A DNA stretch of 64,000 nt. Source: Polaromonas sp. Lineage in GTDB: Bacteria; Pseudomonadota; Gammaproteobacteria; Burkholderiales; Burkholderiaceae_C. The stretch covers positions 427,979 to 491,978 of the forward strand of contig NZ_JACPOF010000004.1 of the NCBI RefSeq assembly GCF_016185115.1. Direction: 5' to 3'. Of this stretch, positions 1-7,824 are shown one piece after another; position 1 is the stretch's first letter; the number at the start of each line of letters is the position of its first letter. Under the pieces are notes generated by a model. It did not search any database. It worked only from the letters and a program-made list of their open reading frames with translations, and was not told the origin of the DNA. The translations under genes and the position numbers were made by a program.

Positions 1-168
1 CGCAACTTGCGCGCAATCACATATTCACGCAGGAATGGAGTCGTCACCTGCCGACATGGGCTGATGAGTTTCCCGGCTAATCCTGGCTTGCGCCAGATCA
101 ATACGGCGCGCTGAGTCATGGCGAGAATCAGGGCTCAAGCAGACGTTCCACTTTTTTCAGGTCATATC
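1..168. other. Left-edge intergenic region, no gene recognised
   Basis: No convincing open frame or RNA gene is visible. It presumably holds the promoter of the DksA-like gene. A weak FNR-like half-site lies near 88-101, with the right half ATCAA exact and the left half poor; it is not strong enough to call. Confidence 0.4.
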
Positions 169-564
169 ATGAAGCACTATGTGAATTCACTTGCCGGGCA
201 TTTCGGTCATATCCTTGCGGAACGTGAAAGGGAGTTGAGGGGCGCCCTGGAAGCAGGCAAGGACAATGAGGTCGCGAACGGCCTGGCTGCCGATGGAGAA
301 GTTCAGGACTTCAAGGATCTGGCGGAGCGGGAATCACAATCCGATATGGCCGCCCTGGATGCGGCGCGTCTTGCGGAAGAGCTTGCCGGGGTCATCGCTG
401 CCCGCGAACGGCTGCGGGACGGAACGTTCGGTCAGTGCACCGCATGCGGAAAACCCATTGACCTGCGCCGCCTGGAAGTGTTGCCCGCCGCATCATTTTG
501 TGTGGCCTGCCAATCCGCCGGAGAAGAAACTGCGGGTGCCCACCCCCAATCACACAGGACTTGA
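169..564 (+). CDS. DksA/TraR family C4 zinc-finger protein
   Basis: 131 residues from the ATG at 169; an in-frame ATG at 118 would add 17 residues that do not look like the family. The N-terminal two thirds is charged and helical. The C-terminus has a four-cysteine zinc finger, C90-x2-C93 and C111-x2-C114, as in DksA/TraR proteins that bind the RNA polymerase secondary channel. It is shorter than classical DksA (about 150 residues) and resembles the small YbiI/TraR-like group, so ppGpp-linked transcriptional control is inferred rather than shown. A universal stress gene follows 65 bases downstream on the same strand, which suggests a stress-related pair. Confidence 0.8.
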   Translation: MKHYVNSLAGHFGHILAERERELRGALEAGKDNEVANGLAADGEVQDFKDLAERESQSDMAALDAARLAEELAGVIAARERLRDGTFGQCTACGKPIDLRRLEVLPAASFCVACQSAGEETAGAHPQSHRT

Positions 565-629
565 CCCGCTTCAATGTCGCCCCAATACTGCCCGCATTTA
601 CGCCGCTTTACGCAAAGGAGTTACCCATC

Positions 630-1106
630 ATGTTCAAGCGAATCCTGATTCCCGTGGACGGTAGCGACACCTCCAATAAGGCCCTCGTCTCCGCACTGCA
701 GATGGCGCGTGAGACTGGCGCCAGTGTCCGGGTGGTACACGCCGTCAATGAAATGGCCTTCCTGGGCGGCATAGACCCATATGGCACCTACTCGGGTGAC
801 CTGGTTGGCATGATGCGCGAAGGTGGTGCCAGGGTTCTGACCGATGCCATGGCGGTCGCCCAGTCAGCTGGTGTGGAGGTCAGCCAGGCGCTTCTCGATG
901 AGCCCGGCCAGCGTCTCGGCGAGTCAGTTGCCGAAGCCGCGAGGCTCTGGAGCGCAGACCTCATCGTGGTGGGTTCCCATGGCCGGCGCGGCATTGGGCG
1001 CGTGCTGCTGGGTAGTGGTGCTGAACAGATCTTGCGGCTTTCGCCTGTGGCGGTCCTGGTGATCCGCAGCGGGCCTGTGGGGGACGGTAATCACGCAGCA
1101 GACTGA
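630..1106 (+). CDS. Universal stress protein, UspA family (ATP-binding type)
   Basis: 158 residues. The start at 630 is set by an AAGGAG ribosome site at 615-620 and by the typical N-terminus MFKRILIPVDGSD. Near the C-terminus the pattern G-x2-G-x9-G-S (GSHG...LLGS) is intact; this is the nucleotide-binding signature of the ATP-binding USP subgroup. Cytoplasmic and dimeric in known relatives, usually induced by starvation or low oxygen. It ends facing the minus-strand ankyrin gene, with only about 55 bases between them. The specific physiological role cannot be read from sequence. Confidence 0.92.
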   Translation: MFKRILIPVDGSDTSNKALVSALQMARETGASVRVVHAVNEMAFLGGIDPYGTYSGDLVGMMREGGARVLTDAMAVAQSAGVEVSQALLDEPGQRLGESVAEAARLWSADLIVVGSHGRRGIGRVLLGSGAEQILRLSPVAVLVIRSGPVGDGNHAAD

Positions 1107-1161
1107 GCCGGGCGCGCCAGATATAGACCCGGGCTGAGTTCGGCAAGCTTCCTGCGACAAC

Positions 1162-1833
1162 TCACCACTGGCCAGCTGGCCGTTTGCTGCGCACAGACCT
1201 TGCAATCATGTCTGCCACGTCCTGGCGGTTAACGCGCTGGGCAAACTGGGTGGCCGTCAGGCCTTGCTGGTTCCTGAGCAGAGGATCTGCACCTTCATCA
1301 AGTAGCAGCCTGACGGCCTCGGCGCTGCCGTACATGCTGGCCATCATGAGCGGCGTGCTGCCGTTGGGTGACTCTGCGTCTATATAAGCATGGTTTTCGA
1401 TCAGCAGACGTATGAGCGGCACGTGACCCTTGGTGGCCGCGTAATGAAGCGGCGTCCAGCCGGTCTTGTTGACGTCCGCCCCTTTTTTGATCATCTGGCT
1501 GGCCAGATCAAGATCGCCATTGAAGACCGCCAGCATCAGCGGACTTTCGCCCTTGGCATTCAGCGCATTCAAATCGAGATTTGGGGCCGCCAAAAGCGCC
1601 TTGATGACTTTTGGGGAGGGTTCGCGGATGGCCAGAATCAGCCCGTGCTGGACTTGGGGATCAAGCGTGTTGGGGTCAAACCCGCGCGCCAGCAGGCTTT
1701 GTATGGTGCCGGCATCGTCGGTTTTTATGGCTTTGAAGAAGTCTTCGTATGAACCCGCATGGGAAATATTAAATCCAATTAAAACAAATAGATATATTGA
1801 ATATTTAATGTAATTTATCAAGATATTTCTCAC
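1162..1833 (-). CDS. Secreted ankyrin-repeat protein
   Basis: 223 residues with a GTG start at 1833 whose GTGA overlaps the tatD stop codon, so translation is probably coupled. Residues 1-26 form a signal peptide (hydrophobic core, likely cleavage after SHA), predicting a periplasmic protein. Several ankyrin repeats follow from about residue 60 to 205, with TPLHYAA, TPLMMAS and LLLDEGADP motifs. The first 75 or so bases are strikingly AT-rich compared with the rest of the gene and its neighbours. Periplasmic ankyrin proteins have been linked to catalase or protein partners in other bacteria, but the partner here is unknown. Confidence 0.85.
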   Translation of the reverse strand: MRNILINYIKYSIYLFVLIGFNISHAGSYEDFFKAIKTDDAGTIQSLLARGFDPNTLDPQVQHGLILAIREPSPKVIKALLAAPNLDLNALNAKGESPLMLAVFNGDLDLASQMIKKGADVNKTGWTPLHYAATKGHVPLIRLLIENHAYIDAESPNGSTPLMMASMYGSAEAVRLLLDEGADPLLRNQQGLTATQFAQRVNRQDVADMIARSVRSKRPAGQW

Positions 1834-2627
1834 GCCAGAACCCCTTTGAAAAGTGTTTCAAAGTTATGACTCGTGGCTTGCGCGATGGTTTCTACACTTT
1901 GTTGCTTGAGTTCTGCAATAAGTTTGGCCACATAAGGCACATAAGACGGATTGTTGGTTTTGCCGCGATACGGAACGGGTGCCAGATAAGGGCTGTCAGT
2001 CTCGATCAGAATGCGGTCCATGGGCACAAACCGGGCAACCTCTCGCAGGTCGGCCGCAGTTTTAAAGGTCAGGATGCCCGAGAAGGAAATGTAAAAGCCC
2101 AGATCGAGCGCAGCCCTGGCCACCGCTTCCGTTTCCGTGAAGCAGTGGAAGACGCCACCAGCCCTGCCGGGGGCGTCGGCGCCCTCGCCCTCTTCTTTCA
2201 GGATGGCGATGGTGTCATCCGAGGCGCTTCGTGTGTGGATGACGAGGGGCTTGTCGACCTGCCGCGCAGCCCGAATGTGTACCCGAAAGCGCTCACGCTG
2301 CCATTCCATGTCGGCAACGGACCGTTCGCCCAGCCGGTAGTAGTCCAGGCCTGTTTCACCGATGGCCACCACCTTGGGCAAACCCGACAGGCGCACAAGT
2401 CCGGCCACATCCGGTTCGGTCACGCCTTCGTTGTCGGGATGCACGCCCACGCTGGACCAGAAGTTGTCATAGCCCGTAGCCAGGGCATGAACATCTTCGA
2501 ACTCTTCAAGGGTGGTGCAAATGCACAGGGCCCGATCTACGTGCGCTTCGCTCATCGCCTGACGGATTTCAGGCAGTCTGGCCTTGAGCTCAGGAAAACT
2601 GAGATGGCAATGGGAGTCTGTGAACAT
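1830..2627 (-). CDS. tatD: TatD-family metal-dependent deoxyribonuclease
   Basis: 265 residues, the usual family length. An amidohydrolase-fold metal site is visible: the N-terminal H-x-H in DSHCHL, the glutamate in GETGLDYYR, later histidines in HTRSA and HCFTE, and the aspartate in ETDSPYLAP. TatD proteins are 3'-5' exonucleases or DNases linked to DNA repair and quality control. It lies downstream of pilZ and overlaps the ankyrin gene start by four bases, in the standard betaproteobacterial tmk-holB-pilZ-tatD order. Confidence 0.93.
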   Translation of the reverse strand: MFTDSHCHLSFPELKARLPEIRQAMSEAHVDRALCICTTLEEFEDVHALATGYDNFWSSVGVHPDNEGVTEPDVAGLVRLSGLPKVVAIGETGLDYYRLGERSVADMEWQRERFRVHIRAARQVDKPLVIHTRSASDDTIAILKEEGEGADAPGRAGGVFHCFTETEAVARAALDLGFYISFSGILTFKTAADLREVARFVPMDRILIETDSPYLAPVPYRGKTNNPSYVPYVAKLIAELKQQSVETIAQATSHNFETLFKGVLA

Positions 2628-2670
2628 ATAAGCAAGAGCCGGTTTGCGGCTCTAGAAGCCGGGTCGTGGC

Positions 2671-3045
2671 CTAGATTGTCTGCGTAGGACGGTCCGAGGC
2701 CAGATGGGCGCCCAGGATTTCCTCGATCTTGAGCTTGAGCAGCCGTGATTTTTCGTCATTGGGAAAGCGCACACCGACACCCTGGGTGCGGTTGCCGGCG
2801 GCTTTGCCGGGGGTCACCCATGCCACCTTGCCGGCTACGGGGTAGCGCTGCGTGTCTTCAGGAAGCGTCAACAAGACGTAGACGTCGGCACCCAGCTGGT
2901 ATTCACGCGCCGTTGGAATGAACACGCCGCCTTCCTTGAAAAGCGGAATGTAGGCCGCGTAAAGGGCAGCTTTTTCCTTGATGGCCAGCTGGACGACACT
3001 GGGTCGTGCTGCACCGGCTGCGCTGGCGGGGGGCGTTGTGCTCAT
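2671..3045 (-). CDS. pilZ: Type IV pilus PilZ protein
   Basis: 124 residues with a single PilZ domain at about 15-115. The c-di-GMP-binding RxxxR...D/NxSxxG signature is not evident. This fits the founding pilus-assembly PilZ, which acts through PilB and FimX rather than binding the nucleotide itself. The place directly after holB matches the conserved holB-pilZ pairing in Pseudomonas and Burkholderiales. The ATG at 3045 gives the expected short N-terminal tail. A role in type IV pilus biogenesis is inferred from family and position. Confidence 0.88.
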   Translation of the reverse strand: MSTTPPASAAGAARPSVVQLAIKEKAALYAAYIPLFKEGGVFIPTAREYQLGADVYVLLTLPEDTQRYPVAGKVAWVTPGKAAGNRTQGVGVRFPNDEKSRLLKLKIEEILGAHLASDRPTQTI

Positions 3046-3095
3046 GAGCCTAGTTTATAGGTTTGCAGGTTTTTGGGAATACGGCATGACTCGTT

Positions 3096-4166
3096 TCATG
3101 CCTTATTTGGTGTAAGTGCAATACGGGCGCGGCTTGCGAATGCCTCGAGCATCAAACCCGGGTTGTAGGGATGCTCGACAGTCCTGGCGGCCTGGGCGAG
3201 ATCCTTTGACCAGGCCGCCAGCGCATAGGCGCTGTTTCTGGTGGGATTTCTGGCCGGCAGGTCTTCGGCCCTGAAAAACCGGGGGAGTGCGCCGTTGTTC
3301 ACGGCCCAGACATCATGACAAAGCTTTTGAAGCGCATCCAGCGCCTGGGCAGGCGCCCAGTCGGCCAGAGCGGCAACATCGCCCCTGGCCATTGCTTTTG
3401 GGAGGCCTTGCCAGGCCCGTGCCAGTTCTCCGGCATTCTGATTCTGAGTCCAGGCCAAGGCATCAGCGGGACGCCCTCCCGCCGCGATCAACAGCGTCCT
3501 GAGGTCATCCGGGGAAAGCGGTTTGGCTGCCTTTTTCCCGCCGCCATCGCCTTCCGGCACCTGGCTCATCGTCTGCAACCATACCAGAGCTTCTTCAAAA
3601 TCAGGCCAGTGCATGGTGTGGCCAAGGCAGCGGCTGCGAATGGTGGGCAGCAGCTGGTGAGCTGCCTCGGTCGCCAGAATGAACTTGACAGCCCCTGGTG
3701 GTTCTTCGAGGGTCTTGAGCAGCGTGTTGGCCGTGATGCCGTTCATGCGTTCGGCCGGAAACACCAGGACGACCTTGGTGTCACCGCGTGAACGTGTGAA
3801 CTGGGTAAAGGACACGGCTTCGCGCGCGGCATCGACCTTGATTTCCTTGCTGGGCTTGCGCTTTTTGGCGTCCAGGTCATCCTGTGTTTTTTCGTCCAGT
3901 GGCCAGCCCAGTTCCAGCGACAGTGTTTCAGGCAAAAGCATGCAAAGGTCGGCATGCGTATGCACTTCAACCGCATGACAACTGCCGCAAACGCCACATG
4001 CGCCGTCTGCTGCCGGGTTTTCGCAGAGCCAGGTTTTTGCCAGTGCCAGCGCCAGTTCAAATTGGCCAAGCCCTGAAGGCCCGCTCAAAAGCCACGCATG
4101 GCCGCGTTGGCTCAAAAGGCTTTCAAGCTGTGTTTTCAGCCACGGCGCCAGCACAGGATTGGTCAC
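3096..4166 (-). CDS. holB: DNA polymerase III delta-prime subunit
   Basis: 356 residues from a GTG at 4166 that forms a GTGA overlap with the tmk stop; a longer in-frame ATG reading lies inside tmk and lacks family similarity. The N-terminal AAA+ region has the degenerate P-loop GPSGLGQFE without the lysine, as expected for delta-prime. It also has a cysteine cluster, CGVCGSC plus a later C, for zinc, and the conserved [10 protein letters not shown] segment. Delta-prime is the stator of the clamp loader. The C-terminal third is the collar domain. Confidence 0.93.
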   Translation of the reverse strand: MTNPVLAPWLKTQLESLLSQRGHAWLLSGPSGLGQFELALALAKTWLCENPAADGACGVCGSCHAVEVHTHADLCMLLPETLSLELGWPLDEKTQDDLDAKKRKPSKEIKVDAAREAVSFTQFTRSRGDTKVVLVFPAERMNGITANTLLKTLEEPPGAVKFILATEAAHQLLPTIRSRCLGHTMHWPDFEEALVWLQTMSQVPEGDGGGKKAAKPLSPDDLRTLLIAAGGRPADALAWTQNQNAGELARAWQGLPKAMARGDVAALADWAPAQALDALQKLCHDVWAVNNGALPRFFRAEDLPARNPTRNSAYALAAWSKDLAQAARTVEHPYNPGLMLEAFASRARIALTPNKA

Positions 4167-4810
4167 GGCAGCCAGCCTTTCGCCACGAATACATGCCTGA
4201 CATCGGCCCATACCGCTTCCCGGGACTGCGACGCATCTATGCGGGCGAATCGCCGGGGGGCAGATTTTTGCCTGTCTGCATAACCTTGTGCCACGCGGCG
4301 GAAAAATTCGACGGGCTGGGCCTCGAACTTGTCCGGCAATCTGGCGCCAGCAAGGCGTCTGGCTGCTTCCTCGGGTGAAAGGTCAAACCACACTGTCAAC
4401 TCGGGCTGGATCAGGGCTGCACCGCTTTCCGTGCCCTGTACCCATTGTTCAAGCGTTTGCAGCGTTGGCAGATCGAACCCGCGCCCGCCACCCTGATAAG
4501 CAAAAGTAGCGTCGGTAAACCTGTCGCATAACACGACCTCGCCACGCGCGAGCGCCGGTGTGATGATGTTCACCAGGTGATCCCTGCGGCCGGCAAAAAT
4601 CAGCAGGGACTCCGTCAGCGGGTCCATGGCGTCATTCAGGACCATGGCGCGCAGCTTTTCTGCCAGTGGCGTGCCGCCAGGCTCACGGGTCAGCGTCACC
4701 GTTCGGCCGGTCATGCGAAAGGCCTCGGCCAGCGCATCAATGTGCGTGGACTTGCCTGCGCCGTCAATGCCTTCAAAGCTGATGAATAGCCCTGTTGTTG
4801 CCATGCTCAC
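4163..4810 (-). CDS. tmk: Thymidylate kinase
   Basis: 215 residues. Walker A is [12 protein letters not shown] at about 13-24. The DR(Y/F)-type motif [16 protein letters not shown] and the [14 protein letters not shown] segment are intact, as in dTMP kinases that convert dTMP to dTDP. The GTG at 4810 overlaps the mltG stop as GTGA; an ATG two codons later at 4804 is an alternative start. It sits between mltG and holB, as in most proteobacteria. Confidence 0.96.
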   Translation of the reverse strand: MSMATTGLFISFEGIDGAGKSTHIDALAEAFRMTGRTVTLTREPGGTPLAEKLRAMVLNDAMDPLTESLLIFAGRRDHLVNIITPALARGEVVLCDRFTDATFAYQGGGRGFDLPTLQTLEQWVQGTESGAALIQPELTVWFDLSPEEAARRLAGARLPDKFEAQPVEFFRRVAQGYADRQKSAPRRFARIDASQSREAVWADVRHVFVAKGWLP

Positions 4811-5814
4811 TGTCCTCGCTGGTATTTGTTGACCGCGCGGTTATGGTCGTCCAGGTTGCTGCTGAATTGGCTCGTACCATCGCCGCGGGCGACAAAATAC
4901 AGGGCCTTCGTGGGCGCGGGCTGAACCGCCGCCAGGAGGGCCGCTTTACCAGGCATGGCAATAGGCGTGGGAGGCAAGCCAGTACGTGTATAGGTGTTGT
5001 AGGCCGAGTCGGTCTGCAGGTCGCGCTTGCGCAAGTTGCCATCAAACCTGTCGCCCATGCCATAAATAACCGTGGGATCGGTTTGCAGAGGCATGCCTGC
5101 ACGCAGCCGGTTGGTGAAAACCCCGGCAATCTGCGCTCTGTCAGCAGGCTTGCCGGTCTCTTTTTCCACAATGCTGGCGAGAATCAGGGCCTGCTCGGGC
5201 GTTTTTAGAGGCGTATCAGGGCTGCGTAATGCCCATGCAGCTTCGGCCCGCTTGTCCATGGCTCTTGCTGCGCGTTTTAGTACGGCCAGATCGCTCGCAC
5301 CTTTGGCGTAGGTGTAGGTGTCGGGGAAAAACCGGCCTTCAGGATGGACTCCCGGCCGCCCGAGTTTTTCCATGATGGCCTCGGCGCTCAGGCCTTGTGT
5401 GTCGGGTGCAAGCTGCTCTGCTTTTTGCAGCGCGGCCCGCACCTGCGAGAAATTCCAGCCTTCGACAAATGTGACGCTTTTGAGGGCCTCTTCGCCGCGC
5501 ACCAACATGCTCAACAGCCTGCGCGGCGTTGTGCCGGGCAAGATCTCATAGCTGCCGGCCTTGATTTGTCTTGCCTGTCCGGACACACGGAACCAGAGCT
5601 GGAGAAAAGACACGGGTACATCAACCCCACTGGTGACGATGGCTTCTGCCACGGCGTCGGCCCTGCTGCCGGGCTCGATTTCAAGGTCCAATACCTGGGA
5701 CCCAGGCTGCAGCTTCAGCGGGAGGGGTTCGTGCAGCCACCACAACCCGGCGCCGAAAACAAGCAGGGCCGCAACAAACAACAGTACCAACAGACTTGTA
5801 AAAACGCGGCGCAA
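4807..5814 (-). CDS. mltG: Endolytic murein transglycosylase
   Basis: 335 residues. A single N-terminal transmembrane helix at about 6-26 anchors a periplasmic YceG/MltG domain. The catalytic glutamate segment ASIVEKETG and the downstream [10 protein letters not shown] and [18 protein letters not shown] blocks are present. MltG cleaves nascent glycan strands at the inner membrane and so limits their length. The start is a TTG at 5814 placed directly before the membrane helix, with a GGAAAGG-like ribosome site about ten bases upstream. It heads the mltG-tmk-holB-pilZ-tatD unit and is divergent from ygfZ. Confidence 0.94.
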   Translation of the reverse strand: MRRVFTSLLVLLFVAALLVFGAGLWWLHEPLPLKLQPGSQVLDLEIEPGSRADAVAEAIVTSGVDVPVSFLQLWFRVSGQARQIKAGSYEILPGTTPRRLLSMLVRGEEALKSVTFVEGWNFSQVRAALQKAEQLAPDTQGLSAEAIMEKLGRPGVHPEGRFFPDTYTYAKGASDLAVLKRAARAMDKRAEAAWALRSPDTPLKTPEQALILASIVEKETGKPADRAQIAGVFTNRLRAGMPLQTDPTVIYGMGDRFDGNLRKRDLQTDSAYNTYTRTGLPPTPIAMPGKAALLAAVQPAPTKALYFVARGDGTSQFSSNLDDHNRAVNKYQRGQ

Positions 5815-5870
5815 AACCCAACAACCTTTCCGGCTACTTTTCTTCCTGCACAGACAGGACGCCGGCCAAT

Positions 5871-5886
5871 GATAATTCAGTGCATG
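5871..5886 (+). promoter_or_regulatory. Candidate -10 box and leaderless start of ygfZ
   Basis: GATAAT at 5871-5876 is followed by seven bases and then the ATG at 5884. There is no Shine-Dalgarno sequence. A -10 box at this distance would place the transcript start on or beside the ATG. The same arrangement occurs before yciB and map. Confidence 0.4.
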
Positions 5887-6873
5887 AACACACCGATATC
5901 TGCGTCTCAGCCTGCAGGCGTTTCAACTCAGTCAACGTTGCCTTCGCCGCCAGAGCTGTCCGGCGTTGTGCCGCTCGGGGCTCTTCTTGGCGTGATCCGT
6001 GTGACGGGCGAAGACGCTGTCAAATTCCTGCAGGGTCAGTTGACACAGGATGTTGCACTGATGGGGCTGCGCGAAGCCAGACTGGCGGCTTTCTGCAATG
6101 CAAGGGGGCGCATGCAGGCAAGTTTTGTGGTGTTCAAACGCAGCGAAGAGGATGTCCTGATGGTCTGCAGCAAGGACATCCTGGCCCAGACGCTGAAGCG
6201 CCTTTCCATGTTTGTACTGCGTGCCAAGGCAAAGCTGAGTGATGCCAGCGCTGATTTTGTACTTTCAGGACTGGCAGGGGATGCCCTGTCTTTCCTCGTC
6301 AAGGGTACATCGCAGCCCTGGTCCAGGCAGGATCATGAGGGCGCCAATATTGTGTTTTTGTATCCTGGCGCTGGTGTGGCGCGTGCCTTGTGGTGCGCGC
6401 CGTCCGGAACCGTGGAACCGGAAGGAAAAATATTGCCGGAAAGCGTTTGGGCATGGCTTGAAGTCAAGTCCGGCATTGCCATGATTACGCAGCCGATCTT
6501 CGAGGCGTTTGTCCCCCAGATGCTGAACTATGAATCGACAGGGGGAGTCAGCTTCAAGAAGGGTTGCTATCCCGGGCAGGAAATCGTCGCCCGCAGCCAG
6601 TTCCGCGGAACCCTTAAACGCCGCGCTTATCTGGCGCACAGCACTGTGGCTGGCGCCGTGGCAGACGAAGTTTTTCACGCCAGCGATGCAGACCAGCCCT
6701 GCGGTTTGGTCGCTGCCATTGCAGCAAATCCCGCTGGCGGCTTTGATCTGATAATTTCCATTCAGGTTTCCGCTGCAGCAGACTCAGCGGACGGAACGCT
6801 GACCTTGGGAAAACCGGGTGGCCCCCCCCTGTTGCTTGAGCCGCTACCATATCCACTCTTGGAAGATATCTGA
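5884..6873 (+). CDS. ygfZ: Folate-binding YgfZ/GcvT-family protein
   Basis: 329 residues from the ATG at 5884; an in-frame ATG at 5869 is possible but lies upstream of the likely -10 box. The signature K-G-C-Y-x-G-Q-E is present as FKKGCYPGQEIVAR. Proteins of this family bind tetrahydrofolate and help maintain certain iron-sulfur enzymes such as MiaB. The gene is divergent from mltG across a 69-base gap and is followed 39 bases later by the NRDE-family gene. Confidence 0.9.
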   Translation: MNTPISASQPAGVSTQSTLPSPPELSGVVPLGALLGVIRVTGEDAVKFLQGQLTQDVALMGLREARLAAFCNARGRMQASFVVFKRSEEDVLMVCSKDILAQTLKRLSMFVLRAKAKLSDASADFVLSGLAGDALSFLVKGTSQPWSRQDHEGANIVFLYPGAGVARALWCAPSGTVEPEGKILPESVWAWLEVKSGIAMITQPIFEAFVPQMLNYESTGGVSFKKGCYPGQEIVARSQFRGTLKRRAYLAHSTVAGAVADEVFHASDADQPCGLVAAIAANPAGGFDLIISIQVSAAADSADGTLTLGKPGGPPLLLEPLPYPLLEDI

Positions 6874-6912
6874 CCGGCGCAGCCGATTCGTTTTAGAACC
6901 ATTGGCCTCACG

Positions 6913-7803
6913 ATGTGCCTTGTTGCCTTTGCCATCAATGCCTCGGCGCGCTGGCCGCTGGTCATAGCTTCCAATCGCGACGAATCCTTTGAACGCCCTA
7001 CCCTGCCCCTGCAGCGATGGGAGAGTCCATCAGGCCAGGCCATCATTTCAGGCAGGGATATGCATGCAGGGGGTGCCTGGATGGGGGCAACCCCGGAAGG
7101 CAGGGCCGCATTCCTGACCAATGTGCGTGAACATCCGCTGGCAAGACATCCCGCCCCCAGATCCCGGGGCGAACTGGTCACGCGCTGGCTGGACGGCGGA
7201 CAGACTGCGATGGACTTTATGGGCGCTGTTGACCCTGCAGAATACGGCGGTTTTAACCTCGTGGTTTGCGACTGGCGGGAAAAGGCCTGGACATGGCTTG
7301 GTAACCGCCCTCAAGACAACAACCACAATGGCTCTTCCCGCGCATCATGGGTTTACCGTCACCTGACTGACGGCATCTACGGCCTGTCCAACGCAGCACT
7401 CGATACGCCCTGGCCCAAAACACTTGCCTTGAAAGCCGCATTGGACAATGCGCTGGGTGATGCGGAATCCGAAGAGTCCTCGGCCCGGCTCGAGAACCAA
7501 TTGTGGCAGGCACTCGCCAGCCGGCAGCAGGCCGTCCCCGGGTCACTGCCAGGCACCGGTGTTCCTGTGGCTTGGGAAAAAGCCCTGTCCAGTGCTTTTG
7601 TCTATGCGCCTGAGCGCGCTTATGGCACGCGGTGCAGCACTTTGCTGATCGCAGAACGCGATGCCGGGACAAGTAAGGGGAAAGAAGGCATGAGCCTGAA
7701 AATTCAGGAAAAGACGTTCCCCCCAGGCTATGAGCCGAATTTGCATGACCAGGCAAAGATCAGTGTATCGATCACAAGCCAGACCTTGTCCTGGGCAGGC
7801 TGA
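6913..7803 (+). CDS. NRDE/TANGO2-family protein
   Basis: 296 residues. It begins MCLVAFA, with the conserved cysteine at position 2, and carries the family-defining SNRDESFERP segment at about 20-29 and the later YGTRCST motif. The family (TANGO2 in animals) has an Ntn-hydrolase-like fold, and haem or lipid handling has been proposed for relatives. The biochemical role here is uncertain. It probably shares a transcript with ygfZ and converges with the next minus-strand gene. Confidence 0.85.
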   Translation: MCLVAFAINASARWPLVIASNRDESFERPTLPLQRWESPSGQAIISGRDMHAGGAWMGATPEGRAAFLTNVREHPLARHPAPRSRGELVTRWLDGGQTAMDFMGAVDPAEYGGFNLVVCDWREKAWTWLGNRPQDNNHNGSSRASWVYRHLTDGIYGLSNAALDTPWPKTLALKAALDNALGDAESEESSARLENQLWQALASRQQAVPGSLPGTGVPVAWEKALSSAFVYAPERAYGTRCSTLLIAERDAGTSKGKEGMSLKIQEKTFPPGYEPNLHDQAKISVSITSQTLSWAG

Positions 7804-7824
7804 CCCGCCCTTACGGCTTATGAC

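Noticed and set aside
88..101. FNR-like box TTGCG-CCAG-ATCAA before the DksA-like gene
   Set aside because: Two mismatches in the left half and only one site. Possible given the USP neighbour, but too weak to call.
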